Positions 31,308-32,846 of a stretch of DNA of 32,846 nt are shown here, in pieces. Position 1 is the stretch's first letter. Each line of letters starts with the position of its first letter. A model generated the notes under the pieces. That model was not told the DNA's origin and did no database searches. It was given only the letters and a program-made list of their open reading frames with translations. Made by a program: the position numbers and the translations under genes. This stretch comes from CAZRWH01 sp964603905 (GTDB lineage Bacteria; Patescibacteriota; Gracilibacteria; UBA1369; UBA12470): positions 1-32,846 of the forward strand of contig CAZRWH010000012.1 in the NCBI GenBank assembly GCA_964603905.1, read 5' to 3'.

Positions 31308-32177
31308 CTAAGATACGTCGCTTAAACAATAGACACCGTATGCATCAACAACTTCGGCTTCTTTCCAAAGTCCCTGCACTACGATCTCATATCCTCTGAG
31401 CGAGGCGTTTCGCTCTAATTCCACGTTGAAGAATCCCTTGTCAACGAGCCCCATGGCAAGCGGACTAAAGATTCCACCAGCAGCATCTCCACCAGTAGCA
31501 ACATCATCGTCAATTTCATTGGTGTAGTCGATAGAGATACCAGCGTACTGTGAAATTTCGCCGGTTTCCTGCATGCGAACAGCAGCTGGGGTCGGCTGTG
31601 CGTTGTTTGCAGAGGCTGATACGTCAATCAGCGAGCTAAACCCTTTCGGTCCCCAAATCTGCTTAGGGTGAAATACCCCATAGAATGGACCGGGAGCATT
31701 AGCTGATTTCAGATACTGAATAGAAGTCATGATGTGGTCGTGACTCAGAACGGTTCCTGCACCAGCAACAGACTGACTAAACCCAGAGAAGAGACCGACG
31801 AGGTCATCATCTAATTTAGCAGCCATGGCGTTACCAAGCAGCGTTCCAGCACCATCTCCTACGTTTTCAGTAGAAGAATCTGCTGACAGATCTGTGATAG
31901 TGCTCATAATTAAGTGCTCATCGAGAGTCGCACTTACAGCACTAGACGTTAAAGATTTGTTGGTTGTGTAATCCGTTCCTTCAGTTCCAGAGTTAACATC
32001 TCCAGAACCTACTTGATCCCATTTGGTAAACGAAACGGATTTGCCCGGAAATCCGAGCAATGATTTACGTCTGACTTTGGATGGCATCACACCAACTTTG
32101 TAAAGCTGAGCAATGGCATCCGCGATCATTGTGTCGACGAAATCATTCAAAGAGGTTGTGGTCGTTTCATTGGCCAT
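31308..32177 (-). CDS. Major capsid protein
   Basis: This protein has 289 residues. It follows the scaffold gene and has the features of an HK97-fold coat protein: an N-terminal helix (LNDFVDTMIADAIAQL near 9-24), a strand-rich E-loop region with KSVSFTKWDQVGSGDVNSGT (46-65), a P-domain helix around NAMAAKLDDDLVGLF and a C-terminal A-domain ending in a conserved-looking SLRGYEIVVQGLWKEAEVVD. It assembles with the scaffold into the procapsid. It has a GGAG site. It is the most abundant virion protein by inference. Confidence 0.88.
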   Translation of the reverse strand: MANETTTTSLNDFVDTMIADAIAQLYKVGVMPSKVRRKSLLGFPGKSVSFTKWDQVGSGDVNSGTEGTDYTTNKSLTSSAVSATLDEHLIMSTITDLSADSSTENVGDGAGTLLGNAMAAKLDDDLVGLFSGFSQSVAGAGTVLSHDHIMTSIQYLKSANAPGPFYGVFHPKQIWGPKGFSSLIDVSASANNAQPTPAAVRMQETGEISQYAGISIDYTNEIDDDVATGGDAAGGIFSPLAMGLVDKGFFNVELERNASLRGYEIVVQGLWKEAEVVDAYGVYCLSDVS

Positions 32178-32187
32178 AACTTACTCC

Positions 32188-32841
32188 TTATCGCTTAATT
32201 ATTGGTTCCTGTCCTGGCAATCTGACCGTCCCAGCCCCCATCGTTTTGAGTTGGTTCTCGCTTTGCCATTTCAAATATTCTTCTGGCTTTTTAGCAGCAA
32301 ACTCAGCCTTGGTGTCATACCCGCCATACTTACCGCTACCGCCCTTACCTCCAGGCCCATCATCTGTGGCTGGCACTGCAGGATTTTTAGTTACGCGCTC
32401 AACGAACGATTCCAAGCTGTTCAAATCAGAAATAGACTCTGCGATAACCTTATCCTCGTCGGACAATTTTTCCATGAGCGTTTCTCTGCGATTGGTTTGG
32501 TACTCATCCCATTTTTTAGCGCGATCCTCAAATTTAACCCGCTCGGCTTTTTCCTCGTCTAGCAGCGTTTGTAATTCGCCATCTTTTTCGAGCTTCTTTT
32601 TCCGAGCCTCCTCTTGTTTGGTTTCGATATCCTCGAGCTTAGCTCTAAGGCTGTTACGCTCTTTAACTAATTCATTGACTCTCCACTGTGGAACTTGGTT
32701 ATCTTTGGGGTTTTTTGGATCGGATTTGTCGTTTTTATCGCCTCCGCCGGCGTTCTGATCCGGGTTTTGATCTTTGGGATCTTGATCTTTAGGATCTTGA
32801 TCTTTAGGATCTGTGTTTTGATCTTTAGGATCTGTGCTCAT
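32188..32841 (-). CDS. Capsid scaffold protein with N-terminal DPKDQ repeats
   Basis: This protein has 217 residues. Immediately before the major capsid gene lies a charged, helical, coiled-coil protein (NELVKERNSLRAKLEDIE and EARKKKLEKDGELQTLLDEE near residues 56-100), as expected of a scaffold. Residues 2-31 are a repeat of (T)DPKDQ(N/D) units, and the C-terminal part has a glycine-rich turn and a KWQSENQLKTMG helix that could bind coat protein. The scaffold is removed during maturation, so the disordered repeat end may be a flexible anchor. Its ribosome binding site lies on the other side of the contig join, at 56-60. Confidence 0.85.
   Translation of the reverse strand: MSTDPKDQNTDPKDQDPKDQDPKDQNPDQNAGGGDKNDKSDPKNPKDNQVPQWRVNELVKERNSLRAKLEDIETKQEEARKKKLEKDGELQTLLDEEKAERVKFEDRAKKWDEYQTNRRETLMEKLSDEDKVIAESISDLNSLESFVERVTKNPAVPATDDGPGGKGGSGKYGGYDTKAEFAAKKPEEYLKWQSENQLKTMGAGTVRLPGQEPIIKR
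32767..32834 (-). repeat. Short in-frame tandem repeat in the scaffold gene
   Basis: A 15-bp unit (GATCTTTAGGATCTT and variants; five codons, DPKDQ) recurs about four times, with one spacing variant carrying extra codons. The repeat keeps the frame and makes a polar, proline- and aspartate-rich disordered N-terminus. Because the contig ends fall inside it, copy number may be mis-assembled. Confidence 0.85.
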
Positions 32842-32846
32842 TTTTA
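32792..32846. repeat. Right copy of 55-bp terminal direct repeat
   Basis: Identical to 1-55. The overlap shows that the right end of the contig continues at base 56, giving the scaffold gene its leader and joining the capsid block to the head-closure genes in one transcription direction. Confidence 0.95.

Noticed and set aside
32246..32758. 170-codon plus-strand frame, serine- and leucine-rich
   Set aside because: It lies opposite the scaffold coiled coil; reversed glutamate/lysine codons give serine and leucine runs. No other gene runs on this strand.
32767..32834. CRISPR-like short repeats
   Set aside because: The units are contiguous 15-mers in frame within a coding region, with no unique spacers.

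Overview
The window looks like one complete genome of a strictly lytic, long-tailed (siphovirus-like) double-stranded DNA phage. The first 55 bases are repeated exactly as the last 55, so the contig closes into a circle of about 32,791 bp. It could be a circularly permuted or circular genome, or an assembly overlap. All the genes I accept lie on the minus strand, packed tightly with many 1-35 nt overlaps (ATGA, TAATG, TAGTG). Many starts carry strong AAGGAGG-type ribosome binding sites, which argues against a Bacteroidetes-type host; the host cannot be named from the sequence. I see no integrase, repressor or RNA polymerase, and no tRNA gene of normal length.

Read in the direction of transcription (right to left, through the contig join), the layout is as follows. 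(1) 16.5-15.5 kb: an AT-rich promoter region and two unknown first genes. (2) 15.5-15.04 kb: about 450 bases without a convincing gene, holding a tRNA-like minihelix and other inverted repeats. (3) 15.0-12.4 kb: recombination genes (ERF annealing protein, YqaJ exonuclease, coiled-coil protein). (4) 12.4-10.6 kb: a replication-initiator-like protein and a RusA resolvase fused to a helix-turn-helix. (5) 10.6-7.1 kb: a 7-deazaguanine DNA modification operon (QueD, QueE, FolE, a QueD-like/Nmad1 fusion, DpdA) followed by dUTPase. (6) 7.1-5.5 kb: small genes including an HNH protein. (7) 5.5-0.28 kb: terminase, portal, a MuF head protein fused to an ADP-ribosyltransferase, and head-closure proteins. 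(8) 32.84-30.2 kb: scaffold, major capsid, HeH-domain protein and small structural proteins. (9) 30.2-25.1 kb: a three-LamG-domain adhesin and a lysis block (membrane proteins, GH24 lysozyme) with an HTH/metallophosphoesterase pair inside it. (10) 25.1-16.6 kb: connector, tail terminator, tail tube, tail assembly chaperone with a -1 frameshift product, tape measure, tail hub and a distal tail protein.

Three parts deserve most attention. The first is the modification operon, which has everything for making 7-carboxy-7-deazaguanine and inserting it into DNA but no QueC. It instead carries a QueD-like protein that has lost the catalytic cysteine and is fused to an Nmad1-like domain. The second is the virion-associated ADP-ribosyltransferase with an intact R-STS-ExE motif set. 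The third is the frameshift signal in the tail chaperone gene, where a CCCAAAA slippery site is followed after six bases by a perfect 10-bp stem closing a branched loop; this exposes a 131-codon reading frame with no start of its own that runs to the tape measure gene.
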